NCBI GenBank assembly: GCA_002633005.1
Contig: NMRA01000099.1
Span: forward strand, 92,555-156,554
Origin: Phoronis australis
Taxonomy: Eukaryota; Phoronida; Phoronidae
Direction of reading: 5' to 3'
Length of the DNA stretch: 64,000 bases
Shown: one piece after another, positions 56,801 through 59,800 of the stretch
How the letters are laid out: the number at the start of each line of letters is the position of its first letter
Numbering within the stretch: the stretch's first letter is position 1
Position numbers and translations under genes: made by a program
Notes under the pieces: generated by a model
The model's input: only the letters and a program-made list of their open reading frames with translations
Databases searched by the model: none
What the model was told of the DNA's origin: nothing

Positions 56801-59800
56801 AAAACGCGTTGGTTATTTTTTCGAAGGCTTTCGTTTCGATAACCAGTAAGTGTGAAAATATATCTGCTTGACAATTTTTCTAGTAACTTGGCAAAACATA
56901 AAATAGCAGTTAAAAGGAAAGCAGCACTAAATTTGATCTTCTTGCAAAATATGAGGCGATTTCCTTGGTTCAAACATCGCACTATTATTTTTTCTTACAC
57001 ACAAAAATCTGGCGCAATTGAATCAAGGAGTCACGTCATGAGCACTTTGCAGTTAAAATGTTGATTCTGTGTCAATAATTAGCACACCATAAGGGCATTT
57101 CTTATTACCATGTGGTGTGTAAACAGCTGGACAACAGCTTACAGCAACAAGTCTGGAATGCCGACAGTCTTATTCTGGACACATTTTTCCAACCTAGGGC
57201 AAAGATACTGTGAAAAATATCTTTGCCTAGGGCCTGTTTACAAACTGAGGGAATATCCTAGAGGCATTTTTCATGACTTTATTTTACTAAGATCATTTAA
57301 AAAATTAAATCTTTGCTCATTTGCATTTTCTTAATCACCAAATATTCCCACTTTGTCAAGACTACACACCGCCCTCCACGTGTGGAGAAATATGTAATAT
57401 TTACAGAGCCAAAAAATAAGTAAGTAAAAGTTTCTGTTCCGCTATAGACAACTGAACCTACAAGGTAACTTTCAAATGTTATCACTTTTATTTAACTCGT
57501 TCACTTCAAACTAAATTGGAGAAAAGTGGTTCCCTGTTATAAGAAATTTAATGAACAGTGGATGTCTAGAAAGCATGCATTTTATAATGAAAACTGGCCA
57601 AACAGTGGCGCTTAACCAGGAGGAGTATAGGTAAAAAACAAAACTGCCACTAGAGGGCACTACAAGAAGTCAGACTTTCTAAAAATTATTGTCACCATTC
57701 ACTTCACAGTTGTTTTGGAAAAACAGCAGCAGATGCCAGACAGCACTTTTAAGCCAACCCTAAGACTGAATTTAGAAAGAAAATTTGGAATAATTAGTAT
57801 CCCGTTACATTAAATCCATTTAAGAATGCAGAACACTGTCCACCAACTTCGGTATAGCCAATACGCATAGCCAAATAAATAATTTCATCTGTGTGGTACA
57901 TACACAGAGTGTGTAGCTTCTTTTTCGCACACACAAAAATTGCTGTACATGTGAACACTTTCGGATCATCTCACCATCATCCCTTCTCAAACTCATGTTA
58001 TAGTTGGGCAGTGGCAATTGTGACATCACGACGAGGATCGGCAAAATTGATTCGTTGATTATAAAAATTAATTGCAGGCGATCTGGTACATGTTGTACCA
58101 AAAGTGTGCAGGCCACTCAGGTGGGCCTGTTGCACTGATCACCTGAAACCATTGCTTTAATCAAATAAAAAGTTAAAACTGAGCTGAGGAGCTAGAGACC
58201 TGAATCAAGGGTCTACAAGTGTGCCCCAGCTGGGACTCAAACCCACGACCTGGAGTAAAGGAAGCGCACACTAGGACACACTGCTTTCTCGATTCGCTGA
58301 TTTACTACACCATAAGGAATTGTCCTGAGTCCCTATTCATACAATTGCCAGCTTTCCTGATAGTAACAGTCTTTATGATCCATTTATGATCCATCTTGTC
58401 AATCTATAGCAACCTCTCTCCAAGACTGACATATTTTTCCCAGTCAATTAGGATTAGTTTGCATGTCAGTAACAGCAGATTTGTAAATAGTGCGGTCAGA
58501 AAGTCCTCTGAATCTCCTTCAAACTCTAAAAATACTTCCGTGTGTTGGAAAGGCGCCTTCCCCAATTTCAACCTGTCTCTTTGATGTACACAGATTCACA
58601 GCTAGACCAAGGCAAGTAAAACATAACACAACACAAGCACAGAGTCATAGTATCACTATCACCTATGGCCTTAGGATAAACCAACAGAGAGCTTTAAGTC
58701 AGGCTTTAAAAGCCACAAGGATGGCAAAAGACACTCTAATGTGCATTGTGAGATGTCCCCTAGCATTTAAGCAGAACAAAATGGCATCGAAGTCCTGTCC
58801 ATACACAGACTTACCTTAGAACAACTTGCATTAATGCACATTGTCACGCTTAAGTGGAGCATCACACACATAACTGATAACTTAAGTGCAAGGTGGAAAT
58901 TGTCTCTCTGTGTATGACAGTGAACAGCTGATGCGAATATCGCTCGCAAAAGAAGGCTCGTCTGTATGTAACTACAGCTGATAGTTAATTCCAGTTTGCC
59001 TAAGGTTTGCAGCTATTCAGCTATTAGAAGTGCTGCAATTAACTCTAGAACAAGTCACCCTACCTCGATGAGGTGGACTAAATTGTCACAGGTGGGACAA
59101 GTTGCACTAGCTTATATTGAGACCAAATAGTCCCTAAACTGACAACTCGTCGCAGGAGTAGCTTGTTCTACGTTAACTCTGTCTGTGGACGGCACGTAAG
59201 TAATTCCACCAAATGGTGTGTGAGTTGGCAGTCAAAACCTACATGCATAAATAAATTGAACAGTTCAGCGCAACTATTTTTAAACAGCTTCATGCAGTGT
59301 CGCAATTGTTCTGGTTCATGTTTCAGAATAGAACCCTTTGTTATGTTTTTTTTTTAATATGGGCAGTTATTATTCCTATTTACACATGGTAATACAGTGA
59401 AATGAGCGGAGGATTCTGCAGATTTTGAATTATTCTTGTTTGAAGCTGGCAAATTCTGTTTGGCCTGATTTGTGGCGGATGGAACTTGAAACAAAAACAG
59501 TTGATTTCTCTGTCCCTCCTGTATTGGTTTTTAGAAATCAGTTCAGTGTTAAGTTATGAAGCCTTTTGAGTATAATCTCATAAACAACAAAAAGGCATTA
59601 AACAAATTGCACTTGCTAGTGCAATCCATAACTTTTTGTAATTCTGTTGCAATGGTCTACAGGGATTAAAATTGTAGACATAAAAGGATTGGTTGTGTTT
59701 AAGTCATAATCACCTACTCCCACAGTGCATTGGTCATGTCACAAAATGAGGTGTGGCTTTTGCAAGCAATTAGGTAATCCTTTAAAATCCTAACATCTGA